Shown here: positions 36,074 to 46,229 of the stretch, one piece after another
Position numbering within the stretch: position 1 is the first letter of the stretch
Layout: every line of letters begins with the position of its first letter
Assembly: GCA_963732635.1 (NCBI GenBank)
Contig: CAVTAL010000001.1
Coordinates: forward strand, 62,001 to 126,000
From: JAKFWF01 sp963732635
Lineage (GTDB): Bacteria > Pseudomonadota > Alphaproteobacteria > Rhizobiales > Hyphomicrobiaceae
Length of the DNA: 64,000 nucleotides
Direction of reading: 5' to 3'
Notes under the pieces: model-generated
Seen by the model: the letters and a program-made list of their open reading frames with translations, nothing else
What the model was told of the DNA's origin: nothing
Database searches by the model: none
Translations under genes and position numbers: made by a program

Positions 36074-38526
36074 ATACCGCCACCACTGCCGCCGCCCTGC
36101 CCACGCACGCCCGCGCCGTCATCATCGGCGGCGGCATCGCCGGCTGCTCGATCGCCTATCATCTGACCAAGCTCGGCTGGAACGACGTGGTGCTGCTCGA
36201 GCAGGGGCGGCTGTCGGGCGGCACGACCTGGCATGCGGCGGGCCTCGTCGGCCAGTTGCGCGGCCATTCGAGCCTGACCCGGCTGATCCGCTATTCGACC
36301 GAGCTCTATGCCGGCCTCGAAGCGGAGACCGGCCAGGCGACCGGCTGGAAGCAATGCGGCTCGCTGACCGTCGCGCGCACCGCCGAGCGCATGACGCTGC
36401 TGCGCCGCGTCGCGGCGTCGGCCAAGGCGCAGGGCGTCGACTGCGAGGACTCTCGGCGCAAGAGGCCGGCGAGAAATATCCGATCATGCGCACCGACGAT
36501 CTCGTCGGCGCGGTCTGGCTGCCGGGCGACGGCAAGGCCAATCCGGCCGACATCACCCAGGCGCTGGCCAAGGGCGCGCGGAGGCGCGGCGCCAGGATCT
36601 TCGAGAAGACCCGCGTCACCGCGATCGACGTGAACGACGGCCGCGCACGCGGCGTGTCGGACGGCGAGCAGCACGATCACCGCCGAGGTGGTGGTGATCG
36701 CCGGCGGCATGTGGTCGCGGCAGCTGGCCGATACGGTCGGCGTCGCGGTGCCGCTGCACGCCTGCGAGCACATGTACATCGTCACCGGCAAGATCGCCGG
36801 CGTCACGCCCGACCTGCCGTGCCTGCGCGATCCCGACGGCTACATCTACTTCAAGGAGGAGGTCGGCGGCCTGCTGATGGGCGGCTTCGAGCCGAAGGCC
36901 AAGCCGTGGGCTGACCGACATTCCCGGACGATTTCGAGTTCGGCATGCTGCCCGACGACTGGGACCAGTTCGAGATCCTGATGGACAACGCCATCCAGCG
37001 CGTGCCGGCGCTGGAGACGGCCGAGGTCAAGCAGTTCATCAACGGGCCCGAGAGCTTCACCGCCGACAACAACTACATCCTCGGCGAGGCGCCCGGCGGT
37101 GACGGGCTTGTTCGTCGCCGCCGGCTTCAACTCGATGGGCATCGCCTCGTCCGGCGGCGCCGGCAAGGCGCTGGCCGAATGGATCGACATCGGGCGAGCC
37201 GCAGCTCGACCTGTGGCCGGTCGACATCCGCCGCTTCGCCCGCTTCAACATCAACGGCCGCCTGCTGAAGGACCGCGTCAGCGAAGTGCTCGGCCTGCAC
37301 TACAAGATGCCGTGGCCGAACCGCGAGCTGGAAAGCGCGCGCCCGTTCCGCCGCTCGCCGCTGTTCGACCGGCTCGATGCCAAGGGCGCGATCTGGGGCT
37401 CCAAGATGGGCTGGGAGCGGCCGAACGTGTTCGCGCCCAAGGGCGAGACGCGCGAGATCGACTACGGCTGGGACCGGCAGAACTGGTTCCCCTGGCATGT
37501 CGCCGAGCAGAAGGCTGCGCGCGAGGCCGTCGCGGTGTTCGACATGACGTCGTTCGCCAAGATGCTGGTGCAGGGCGCCGACGCCGAGGCCGAGCTGCAG
37601 CGGATCTGCGCCAACGACATCGCGGTGCCGGTCGGCACACGGTCTATACCGGCATGCTCAACGCGCGCGGCGGCTACGAGAGCGACGTCACCATCGCGCG
37701 GCTTGCCGACACCGAGTTCCTGATCGTGACCGGCACCGCCCAGGCCGTCCGCGATCGCGACTGGCTGCGCCGCAACATCCGGCACGCAAGCGCCGCTGCA
37801 CCGTCACCGACGTCACCGGCGCCTACAGCGTGCTGGCGGTGATGGGGCCGAGGTCGCGCGAGCTGCTGCAGCGGGTCGGCCGCAACAGGCTCGACAATGC
37901 GTCGTTCCCGTTCGGCGCCATCACGACGGTCGAGATCGGCTACGCCAACGTGCTCGCCTGCCGGCGCACCTACGTCGGCGAACTCGGCTGGGAGCTGTAC
38001 GTGCCGTCGAGTTCGCCACCAGCGTCTACGACACGCTGCACGGGCCGGCCGCGATCTCGGCCTCCCCGACGCCGGCTACTACGCCATCGAGGGCTTGCGG
38101 CTGGAAAAGGGCTATCGCGCCTGGGGCCGCGAACTGACGCCGGACATCACCCCTTACGAGGCCGGCCTGGGCTTCGCGGTGAAGCTCGACAAGGGCAGCG
38201 ACTTCATCGGCCGCGCGGCGTTGATCGAGGCGCGCAAGCAGCCGCCAGCGACGCGCTGCGTGTCGCTCGTCGCCACGATGCCGGATGCGCCGCTGGCGTA
38301 CGGCGGCGAGTTGCGTCCTGCGCGACGGCAAGCCGGTCGGCGAAGTCACCTCGGCGGCGTTCGGCGCCGCGCTCGACCGCGTCGTCATGCTGGCGATCCT
38401 CAAGACCGGCGGCGCGGCCCTCATGAAGCGCGGCTTGTCGGCGCAGCAGTTCGAGGTCGACATCGGCGGCACCCGCATCGCGGTCGGGCGAGCCTCAAGG
38501 CCCCTTACGACCCGGCAATGCCATGA
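36074..38526 (+). pseudogene. FAD-dependent dimethylglycine/sarcosine dehydrogenase-like protein (DAO + GcvT domains), multiple frameshifts
   Basis: About 815 codons, the size of dimethylglycine dehydrogenases. N-terminal FAD domain: RAVIIGGGIAGCSIAYHLTKLGW and GGTTWHAAGLVGQLR, where the His/Thr context usually anchors covalent FAD. The middle has AEQKAAREAVAVFDMTSFAKMLVQG and the C-terminal folate-binding GcvT part has YAGELGWELY-like YVGELGWELYVP, GYYAIEGLRLEKGYRAWGRELTPD. It demethylates an N-methylglycine-type substrate. The start codon looks damaged: GTCAT-ACCGCC at 36072 would read ATG ACC GCC with one added G, and AGGAAA precedes it. It heads a five-gene operon. Confidence 0.88.
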
Positions 38527-38544
38527 GGGGCTGAGGCAGGCAAG

Positions 38545-39537
38545 ATGATCATCGACGGGCCCCAGTACTGCAACTGGTCGCGCAGCATCTTCGAGGAGAT
38601 GCGCGCCGGCGGCGTCACCGCGGTGCACGTTACCGTCGCCTATCACGAGGACTTTCGCGGCCCGTGCAGCAGATCGCCGACTGGAACCGCCGCTTCATCG
38701 ATCACGGCGATCTCATCGTCCGGCTCGCACCGCTGCCGACATCGACGCCGCCGCGCGCGTCGGGGCGCACGGCGATCATCTTCGGCATCGCAAAATCCAT
38801 TGCCGATCGAGAGCGACCTCGGCCTGGTCGAGATCCTGCATGACGCTCGGCATCCGCTTCATGCAGCTCACCTACAACAACCAGTCGCTGCTGGGCATCG
38901 GGCTGGCAGGAGCCGCGCGATACCGGCATCACCCGGTTCGGCCGCGAGGTCATCGGCGAGATGAACCGGCTCGGCATGGTGATCGACATGTCGCACTCGG
39001 GCGAGCGCTCGACGCTGGAGGCGATCGACCTGTCGGCGCGGCCGATCACCGTCAGCCACGCCAACCCGTCGTGGTGGCGCGAGACCGGGCGCAACAAATC
39101 TCGATGCGGTGATCCGGGCGCTGGCCGGGCGCGGCGGCATGCTCGGCTTCTCGCTCTATCCGCATCACCTGAAGGACGGCTCGGCCTGCACGCTCGAAGA
39201 ATTCACCGGCATGGTGCGGGATGTCGCCGACCGCATCGGCACCGAGCAGATCGGCATCGGCTCGGACCTGTGCCAGGGCCAGCCGGATGCGATCGTGCAA
39301 TGGATGCGGATCGGCCGCTGGACGTTTCCGCCTCGGACAGCGCCGATGCGCGGGCGACATTTCCGGCGCAGCCCGCATGGTTCCAGGACAACCGCGATTT
39401 TGGCAAGATCCGCGACGGACTGGCCAGGGCCGGCTTCGCGGACGCGCGAGATCGCCGGCATCATGGGCGGCAACTGGTACCGGTTCATGCAAGCGTCGTT
39501 CGAGCCGAGCCGGCCACACCACCGCGCGAGGACCTGA
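38545..39537 (+). pseudogene. Membrane dipeptidase family (M19) metallopeptidase, multiple frameshifts
   Basis: About 330 codons. Reassembled motifs: MIIDGPQYCNWSRSIFEEMRAGG, IADWNRRFIDH, LGIRFMQLTYNNQSLLG, GMVIDMSHSGERSTLEAID, PITVSHANPS, IGIGSDLCQGQ and EIAGIMGGNWYRFM, the layout of renal-dipeptidase-like M19 enzymes. M19 proteins next to dimethylglycine-dehydrogenase genes are known from Pseudomonas glycine-betaine loci. The usual N-terminal HxD zinc pair is not present as such (IIDGPQY), which deserves notice. The stop overlaps the next start as TGATG. Confidence 0.85.
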
Positions 39538-40568
39538 TGATGCGCAACGCACGATCACCCTCAGTGAGACGGAGATCGCGGCGCTGGCCGCCAAGGCGCT
39601 GAGCCGCGCACGGCGCCAGCCGCTGCAGGCCGATGCGCTGGCGCGCGGCATCGCCGCGGCCGAGGCCGACGGGATGCGCTCGCACGGCCTGATGTATCTG
39701 CCGATCTATTGCGGCCATCTCGACGTCGGCAAGGTGATCGGCACCGCCGTGCCGGCGGTGACGCGCTCGCCGCACCGGGCGTCGTCCGCGTCGATGCCGG
39801 CAGCGGCTTCGCCCATGCCGCGATCGCGGCCGGCATGCCGGCGCTGATCGAGGCCGCGCGCGCGCCAAGGCATCGCCGCCATGACGCTGTTCAACTCCTA
39901 CAATTGCGGCGCGCTCGGCTTCCATACCGAGGCGCATCGCCAGGGCCGGGCTCGTCGCGATCGGCTTCACCAACGCGCCGGCCTCGATCGCGCCGTGGGG
40001 CGCGAAGAAGCCGGTGCTCGGCACCAATCCCTGGTCACTCGCCGTGCCGGACGGCAACGGCGGCGCGGCATTCGTGATCGACCAGAGCGCCAGCGTCGTC
40101 GCCAAGAGCGAAGTGATGAAGCGGGCGCAAGTCCGGCGAAGCGATCCCGCCGGGCTGGGCGCTCGACGCCGACGGCAAGCCGACCACCGACGCGCAGGTC
40201 GGCGCTCAAGGGCACGATGGCGCCGTCCGGCGGCTACAAGGGCGTCGGCTCGGCGCTGCTGGTCGAGGTGATGGCCGCCTGCCTCGCCGGCGCCACGCCC
40301 GGCATCGAGGCATCGACCTTCGGCACCAACGCCGGCGGACCGCCAAAAACCGGCCAATGCTTCATCGCCATCGATCCCGATGCCACGTCCGGCGGCGCCT
40401 TCGCCGCCCGCATGGCGACGGTGCTGGCCGCGCTCACCGCCGAGGACGGCGCCCGGCTGCCGGGCGCGAAGAAGGCCGCCGCCCGCGTCGCTGCGGCGCG
40501 CGACGGCATCGTCGTCGACCGGGCGCATGTACGATACGGCCGTGGCGCTGGCCGGGGCGCAATCATGA
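39537..40568 (+). pseudogene. Ldh2-family malate/L-lactate/ureidoglycolate dehydrogenase, multiple frameshifts
   Basis: About 340 codons. Motifs: ALAAKALSRxGASPLQADALARGIAAAEADGMRSHGLMYLPIY with the catalytic-region SHG, PGVVRVDAGSGFAHAAI, NSYNCGALGFHTE, GTNPWSLAVP, APSGGYKGVGSALLVEVMAACL and FIAIDPDA. The family uses NAD(P) in a fold distinct from Rossmann dehydrogenases and oxidises 2-hydroxy acids or reduces cyclic imino acids (proline reductase branch). In this operon a methylated amino or imino acid is plausible. Its TGA overlaps the next ATG by four nt. Indels near 39552, 39765, 39872 and later. Confidence 0.87.
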
Positions 40569-42251
40569 GCGACGCCACCGGAGCCGAAGTACGCCTGCCC
40601 GGAATGCCGCTGCGCCCGCCAGATGAGGTCATGCGGCTCGCCCGCATGGGCGCGGCGCATCCGACGCGGCTGAGCTTCCTGCGCACGCTGCTGCGCCGGG
40701 TCGAGGCCGAGCGCTGGCGGTTTTCCCGGCCGGTCTGGAACATCGGTGAGGACGGCTATGGCCATGCCGTCTACCGCTCGACACGCCCGACAGCACATTG
40801 TCGCTGGTGGCGTTCTCGACCTACCTCGCGCCCGAGAACCGCACCGACCGGGTGATCGCGCAGGCCTGGGACTCGAGCTACGTGCTCTACGACGGCATGC
40901 CGGACGCGGCCGAGATCGAGCGACTGTCGCAAGCGCGCCGAGGCAGGAGGCGGCGCCGCTATTCGAGCCGCGAACTGGTCCTGTCGCGCGCCAACAGCAG
41001 CGTGCGCCTGTTCGATCACGTCGTCGAGGCGCTGGCGCCGGGCGCGCAGCCCGATGCCGAGCTCGTCGATCAAGTCGGCTACCTGATGCGCACCACGGCG
41101 GTCTACGGCAACGGCAAGTTCGGCATCGCCGACCGCGACCGCGTGCTCTTCCACCCGGCGCTGCAGGGCCCGTTTCAGGCCGAGATGCTGTCGGTCTGGC
41201 TGATCCGCGCAGCTTCACCCTCGATCTCGCCGAGCATTGCGCCCGGGCGAAGTGCGCCGGCGACCGCCGTGCCGCTGCGCGCCGAGATGCGGCGCCGCTT
41301 CGGCGTCGGCAACGCCACCGGGCTCGGCATGGCGCCGTTCCTGGTGCGCCATCCCGGCGCTGCTGCACCAATGGGTCGCAGCGCGCGCGAGACGGCGCTC
41401 GCCCGCGTGCGCGCCATCGCGCCGCCGGCACGCGACGAATGGCGCGCGCTTCCTCGACGCGCTCGCTGCCGGCTCAGCGTCTCGTCGCCGTCTGGCGCAC
41501 CGACGATCCGATCCAGGCCGCCCGCATCACCGCGCTCGCCGGCGATCTCGTCAGCCTCGAAGCCGAAGCGCGGCGGCTCGCGTGCAAGTCCCGCGATCCG
41601 GCTTGTGGAACGCGATCTGGCTGTGGGCGGCGGCCAATCTCTCGCTCGAAGGCCAGGAATTGACGCTGGCGCTTGCTGCTCGAGCCGCATGGCGCGCTCG
41701 TCGACGATCTCGCGGACACGATGGCGGCCGACGAGGACGCGGCCTTCCGCATCGATGGCGCCAGACCTGCGGCGACTGCTGCGCGCCTCGTCGACGAGCA
41801 GACGCGTGGGCCCGCGACCTCGACTTCGCGCGCCCCGTCGGCACAGGCCCGCTTCTGGTACGTGTCGGAGGAAAAGCTCGAGCCGCGGCTCGGCGAGCGC
41901 GCGGAGGAGCCCGGCGCCGAACTCGAGAAGCCGCTCGCCACCGCGCGCGATGCGCTGGCGCTGCGCGCCGCGCTGATCGCGGAGCCGGCCGATACGCGGT
42001 CGCGGCGTTTCTGCTGCGCCTCCCGAACACCGCCACACCGTGCGCCGCATCCAGCAGTCCGTCGCGCCACCCCTACGCCGAGATCCGCGACAATCTGATC
42101 GGCGCGCGAACATGCGGGCCGATCGATATCCTGCGCTGCAAGCTCGCCTTCTTCGGCGCCGACGCGCTTCGATCCGCGCTCGGACCAGTGGCTGCGCATC
42201 ACGCTGTTCCGCGATGCGCCGTTGCCCGAAGACATCTGCGAGCCCGCATGA
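40565..42251 (+). pseudogene. Uncharacterised ~560-residue protein, multiple frameshifts
   Basis: I do not recognise this family. Reassembled N-terminus: MSDATGAEVRLPGMPLRPPDEVMRLARMGAAHPTRLSF, then WRFSRPVWNIGEDGYGHAVYR, LVAFSTYLAPENRTDRVIAQAWDSSYVLYDG, DQVGYLMRTTAVYGNGKFG, VRHPYAEIRDNLIG and a C-terminus LPEDICEP. It is soluble, Arg- and Trp-rich, and without signal peptide or membrane segment. The conserved-looking GKFG and EIRDNLIGANMRPID regions may mark active sites. Starts and stops overlap the neighbours by four nt at both ends, so it is a committed member of the betaine-type operon. About ten indels are inferred. Confidence 0.6.
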
Positions 42252-42899
42252 TGATCGATGCCTCGTTGAACGAAGTCGAGGGCCTGGCCGGCAAGGCCGC
42301 GCGGGGTGCAGGACTGGCCTGGGGTATGGCTGAGGAGACCGCAAAGGCGGCACGCTGGCTCGCCGCCTGCGGTCTCGACTGGGCGCCGTCGCTGCCCGCG
42401 CTGCTCGCGCAACATGCCGATTGGCGGCTCCCTGACGTGCCCGCCGGGCCGCTGCGGGCCGGCGCCCCCGTAGCATGCTGTCGCCGCTGCTGACCGGCGC
42501 CTACCTCGACGATCTCGGTGCATCGGCTGGTGACCTCATACTGCCGGCGACCGCATCCGCTGTGGCTGCTGCCGTTTGCCGCCAGCGCCGCCGCCGAAAT
42601 CGAAGCTGCGGTCGTGCTTGGCTGGGGGGATCTGTCGGTAACGGTATGGCCGTTCAGCGGCGACATCGCCGGCGACTCGCGGCGCTGCATGCGCCACAGG
42701 CAAAAACCGTGACATGGGCGCACCTGCCGCCGGGACCGCCGCTGCCCCCGCGCCCAGACGCTGCAGCGCGAAAGCCGCAGTGTCGTCCGCGCCAACGAAT
42801 GGCAGGCCTTGGCGACCTCGGCGCCCGCACCTACGTGCCAGCGACAGAAAGATCGCGCACCAAGGGCGCCGGCGCCGGTAGGCGGTCGACAACGATTGA
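42248..42899 (+). pseudogene. DUF3726 family protein, frameshifted
   Basis: About 215 codons. The N-terminus MMIDASLNEVEGLAGKAARGAGLAWGMAEETAKAARWLAACGLD is diagnostic for DUF3726. Later frames give AYLDDLG, HRLVTSY, PLWLLPFAASAAAEIEAAVVLGW, TVTWAHLPPGPPLPPRP and RTYVPATERSRTKGAGAG before a TGA near 42897. The function of DUF3726 is unknown; here it ends a five-gene operon with a dimethylglycine-dehydrogenase-like enzyme, an M19 dipeptidase and an Ldh2 dehydrogenase. It converges on chrR. Confidence 0.75.
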
Positions 42900-42958
42900 T
42901 CGCTTCGGCGCGGGGGCCGCCGAGAGACGGCTGCGCCGCGCCCACCGCCCGCCATGCT

Positions 42959-43610
42959 TCAGAACCCGGTAAACGGCTGCACGATGCGGCCGAAAAGGCC
43001 CTTGAAGCGCGCCCGCTTCTCGCTGGCGATCAGGCAGATGCAGCCTGCCATCGGATCGGCAATCGGCCGGTGTTCCGCGTCACTGTCGAGATCGGCAACG
43101 TCGCCTCTGTTGTACTCGCCGAATTGGTCGCGATAGGAGCCGCTCAAAATCAGACGTCAACTCGGCGCCACCATGACCATGTTCCGGCATCACCTGGCCG
43201 GCGGCCACCCGCAACAGCCGCAAATCGCCCTCGCCCGCCCGCGCCAACTTCAACGGCAGGTGCCAGATCCCCATGCCGAGACGCTTCCAGCGAATTTCGT
43301 CGATGCGTGCTCCGACCAGCGGTCGCAACGGCTGCGGCACATCGGCCCCCACCTCCTCGATCGCGGCCAATGCCCCGTCCACCTCTGCTTCCATGGCCCG
43401 CAACGCCATCTGCGGCACGGCACGGTCGATCGGCATGTCGTCGAGCCGTTCGAACAATGCAACACCGATGCGCTCCATCGTCTTGACCTCGCCGGCGCAC
43501 AAGGGACACATCGAGATGTGAGCGGCGACGACGGCCGAAAGCTCCTCCGCCAGGCTGCCGGCCGCGTAGCTCATCAAGGTCGAGTCATCGGGGTGATGCT
43601 TGATACTCAT
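42959..43610 (-). pseudogene. chrR: ChrR-type anti-sigma factor (zinc anti-sigma domain plus cupin), one frameshift
   Basis: About 217 codons. The N-terminal zinc-binding anti-sigma domain has HxxxCxxC (AHISMCPLCAGE). The C-terminal cupin half has HLPLKLARAGEGDLRLLRVAAGQVMPEHGHGGAELT, and after an extra base at 43154 continues LILSGSYRDQFGEYNRGDVADLD to IVQPFTGF. ChrR holds RpoE inactive and releases it on singlet oxygen or related stress through the cupin domain. ATG 43610 directly abuts the sigma-factor stop codon, so the two are co-translated. Sequence-error explanation is favoured since all motifs are conserved. Confidence 0.88.
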
Positions 43611-44145
43611 CTATTTCAGGTCCTCGACCGCCTCGCGGATTTTCTGGTAGGCGAGACGCATGCGCGATTTCACCGTGCCGAGCGGCAGCTTCAATCGCTC
43701 GGCGATTTCGCTGTGCGAGAGGCCTTCGATGTAGGACAGCGACACGACCTCGTGCTGGTCGGGCGGCAACGTCGCCAGCACAGCCTGCACCCGCTTGTGC
43801 CGCTCGCGCTCGACCACCGCCTCGTCCGGCGGCGCGTCGTCGGACGCCTCTTCGTCATGACCTTCCGGCAACTGCTGCCAGGGCACCTCGCGACGAAGCC
43901 GGTCGATCCGCAGGTTGCGCGCGATGGTGAAGATCCAGGTCGCAGCGCTGCCCTTGTCGCTCGAATAGAGCGAGGCCTTGCGCCATACCGTCAGCAGGGT
44001 TTCCTGGGCCAGTTCCTCGGCCGTAGCGGCATCGGCGCCGTGGCGCATCATATAGGCCTTGACGCATGGCGCAAACGATTGAAATAGCTTGCGAAACGCT
44101 TCCGACATCACTGCGGGACGCGACGCGATTGATAAGTTCGGCCAT
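43611..44145 (-). pseudogene. rpoE: ECF11-type RNA polymerase sigma factor (RpoE of the RpoE-ChrR pair), one frameshift
   Basis: A 177-residue sigma factor once one extra base near 44103 is removed: MAELINRVASRSDV joins EAFRKLFQSFAPCVKAYMMRHGAD. Region 2 shows AEELAQETLLTVWRKASLY and ATWIFTIARNLRIDRLRRE; region 4 shows VQAVLATLPPDQHEVVSLSYIEGLSHSEIAERLKLPLGTVKSRMRLAYQKIREAV. In related Rhodobacter the pair controls the singlet-oxygen response. A frame open from 44231 avoids the shift but gives an N-terminus unlike any ECF11 protein. It is divergent from the Kef-type antiporter gene. Confidence 0.88.
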
Positions 44146-44326
44146 GATGGATCGGTCCAGGACGCCGACAGGCCCTCCCGGGCCAACGTGGCGGCAGTCC
44201 GTGTGACCATATATGACACCGTTTCCCTCATGCAATGTCAACGCAGCGGCAGGCAGTTCCGGATCTGTCTGCCTGGCGCAGCGATCAACCGTGGCGCCGC
44301 CGCGGCAAAAGCCGATACGAGGCAGC

Positions 44327-46229
44327 ATGCAGATTTCACTGTTCGAAATAGCGCTGCTGCTGGCGGCGGCCGCCATCGCGGCGCCGATCGCCAAGTGGCT
44401 GAAAGTCGGCACCGTGCTCGGCTACCTGCTGGCCGGCGTGCTGCTCGGGCCCGTTCGGCATCGGCAAGGTGTTCTCGGTCTACGAGGCCAAGGAAATTCT
44501 GCACACCGCCGAGTTCGGCGTCATCCTGCTGCTGTTCCTGATCGGCCTCGAGTTGCGCCCGAAGCGACTGTGGTCGATGCGCACCTCGATCCTCGGGCTC
44601 GGCGGCGGCGCAGGTCGCAGGCACAGCCGCGCTGCTCTGCGCCGGTCGCGATGGCTGCTCGGCCAGCCGATGCCGGCGGCGCTGTTCATCGGCCTGGCCC
44701 TGTCGCTGTCGTCGACCGCGTTCGCGCTGCAGGTGCTGGAGGAGAAGGGCGAACTGACCGCCCGGCACGGCCGCGCGGCGTTCTCGGTGCTGCTGTTCCA
44801 GGATCTGGCCGCGATCCCGCTGATCGCGCTCGCACCGCTGTTCGCGGTCACCCAGATCGCCAATCGCGGTGCCGATGGATCTCGGCAGCGCCGCGATTGC
44901 GCTCGCAACCATCGGCGGCGTGATCGCGGTCGGCCGCTTCCTGCTCGATCCGCTGCTTGCAGCTGGTCGCGCTCGCCAACGTGAAGGAGGCGATGACGGC
45001 GACCGCGCTGCTGGTCGTGGTGGCGGTGTCGGTCGTCATGCAGCAGGCCGGGCTGCCGGCGTCGCTCGGCGCGTTCCTGGCCGGCGCGCTGCTCGCCGAA
45101 TCGTCCTACCGCCACCAGCTCGAGGCCGACTTGAAGCCGTTCGAGGGCCTGCTGCTCGGGCTGTTCTTCACCGCCATCGGCATGTCGCTCAACCTCGGCC
45201 TGCTCGTCGAGCAGCCGCTCCGCATCGCGGGCCTCGTCGCCGGCCTGCTGATCGCGTCAAGGCGGCGTGGCTCTATGCGCTTGGGGCTGTGGCAGGGGCT
45301 CGGCCGCTGGGGATCGCGGCGGCTGGCGATCGCGATCAGCCAGGGCGGCGAGTTCGCCTTCGTGCTGTTCGCGGTCGGTGCGGCGGCCGGCGTGCTGGCC
45401 AGGGATCTGACCGAACTGCTGTCGGTCGTCGTGACGCTGTCGATGGCGGCGACGCCGCTGCTGCTGCTCGCCGACGACTGGGTCGGCAAGCCGCGCGATG
45501 CTGGCGCTCGGCGCCTTCGAGCCCATGCCCGAGAACGACGGCCACGTGATCATCGCCGGCTTCGGCCGCTTCGGCCAGATCACCGCCCGCATCCTGCGCG
45601 CCAAGCGCCTGCCGTTCACCGCCCTCGACATCAGCGCCGAGCAGGTCGACTTCGTGCAAGAAGTTCGGCTCCAAGGTGTTCTATGGCGACGCCAGCCGGC
45701 CCGACATCCTGGCGGCGGCCGGCGCCGACGGGCGCGAGCCTTCGTGCTCGCGATCGACGATGTCGAGGCCTCGCTGCGCGACCGCGCGCGTGGTGCGCGA
45801 GCACTATCCGCAACTGCCGATCTACGCCCGCGCCCGCAACCGCAACCACGCCCACCGGCTGCTGGATCTCGGCATCGAGGTCGTCCACCGCGAAACCTTC
45901 GCTTCGGCGATCGAAATGGCCGGCGACGTGCTGCGCGGCCTCGGTCAGCCCGAGCGCGAGGTCCGCCGCGCCATGACCATGTTCCGTGCCCACGACGAGC
46001 GCCGGCTGTACGAGGACTACAAGCACTTCTCCGACAGCCAGAAGCTGGTGGAGCGCGCGCGCGGCGACGCCGAAAACCTCGAGAAGCTGTTCGACGAGGA
46101 CGCAGCCGAGCAGGCGACCGCCGACGGGCTCGCCTCGCCGTTGCCCTCGGCCAAGTCGCAAACTACCATGCCGCCCACAGCCATCGCTTCGTCGCCTGGC
46201 CAGAAGAACGAAGGAGCACGACCGCATGA
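44327..46229 (+). pseudogene. Kef-type K+/H+ antiporter (CPA2) with TrkA-N domain, multiple frameshifts
   Basis: About 634 codons. Membrane part: MQISLFEIALLLAAAAIAAPIAKWLKVGTVLGYLLAGVLLGP-FGIGKV, FGVILLLFLIGLELRPKRLW, ALSLSSTAFALQVLEEKGE, LPASLGAFLAGALLAESSYRHQLEADLKPFEGLLLGLFFTAIGMSL. Cytoplasmic NAD-binding part: HVIIAGFGRFGQITARIL and SKVFYGDASRPDILAAAGA. It exchanges K+ for H+, usually during electrophile or pH stress. About ten indels (near 44453, 44606, 44640, 44872, 44961, 45258, 45502, 45660, 45733, 45785). The stop at 46229 overlaps the PfkB start (ATGA). Confidence 0.9.

Noticed and set aside
39485..41431. A 648-codon minus-strand frame across the Ldh2 and unknown genes
   Set aside because: It is Arg/Ala-rich antisense sequence; the plus strand shows clear Ldh2 motifs and overlapping start and stop codons.
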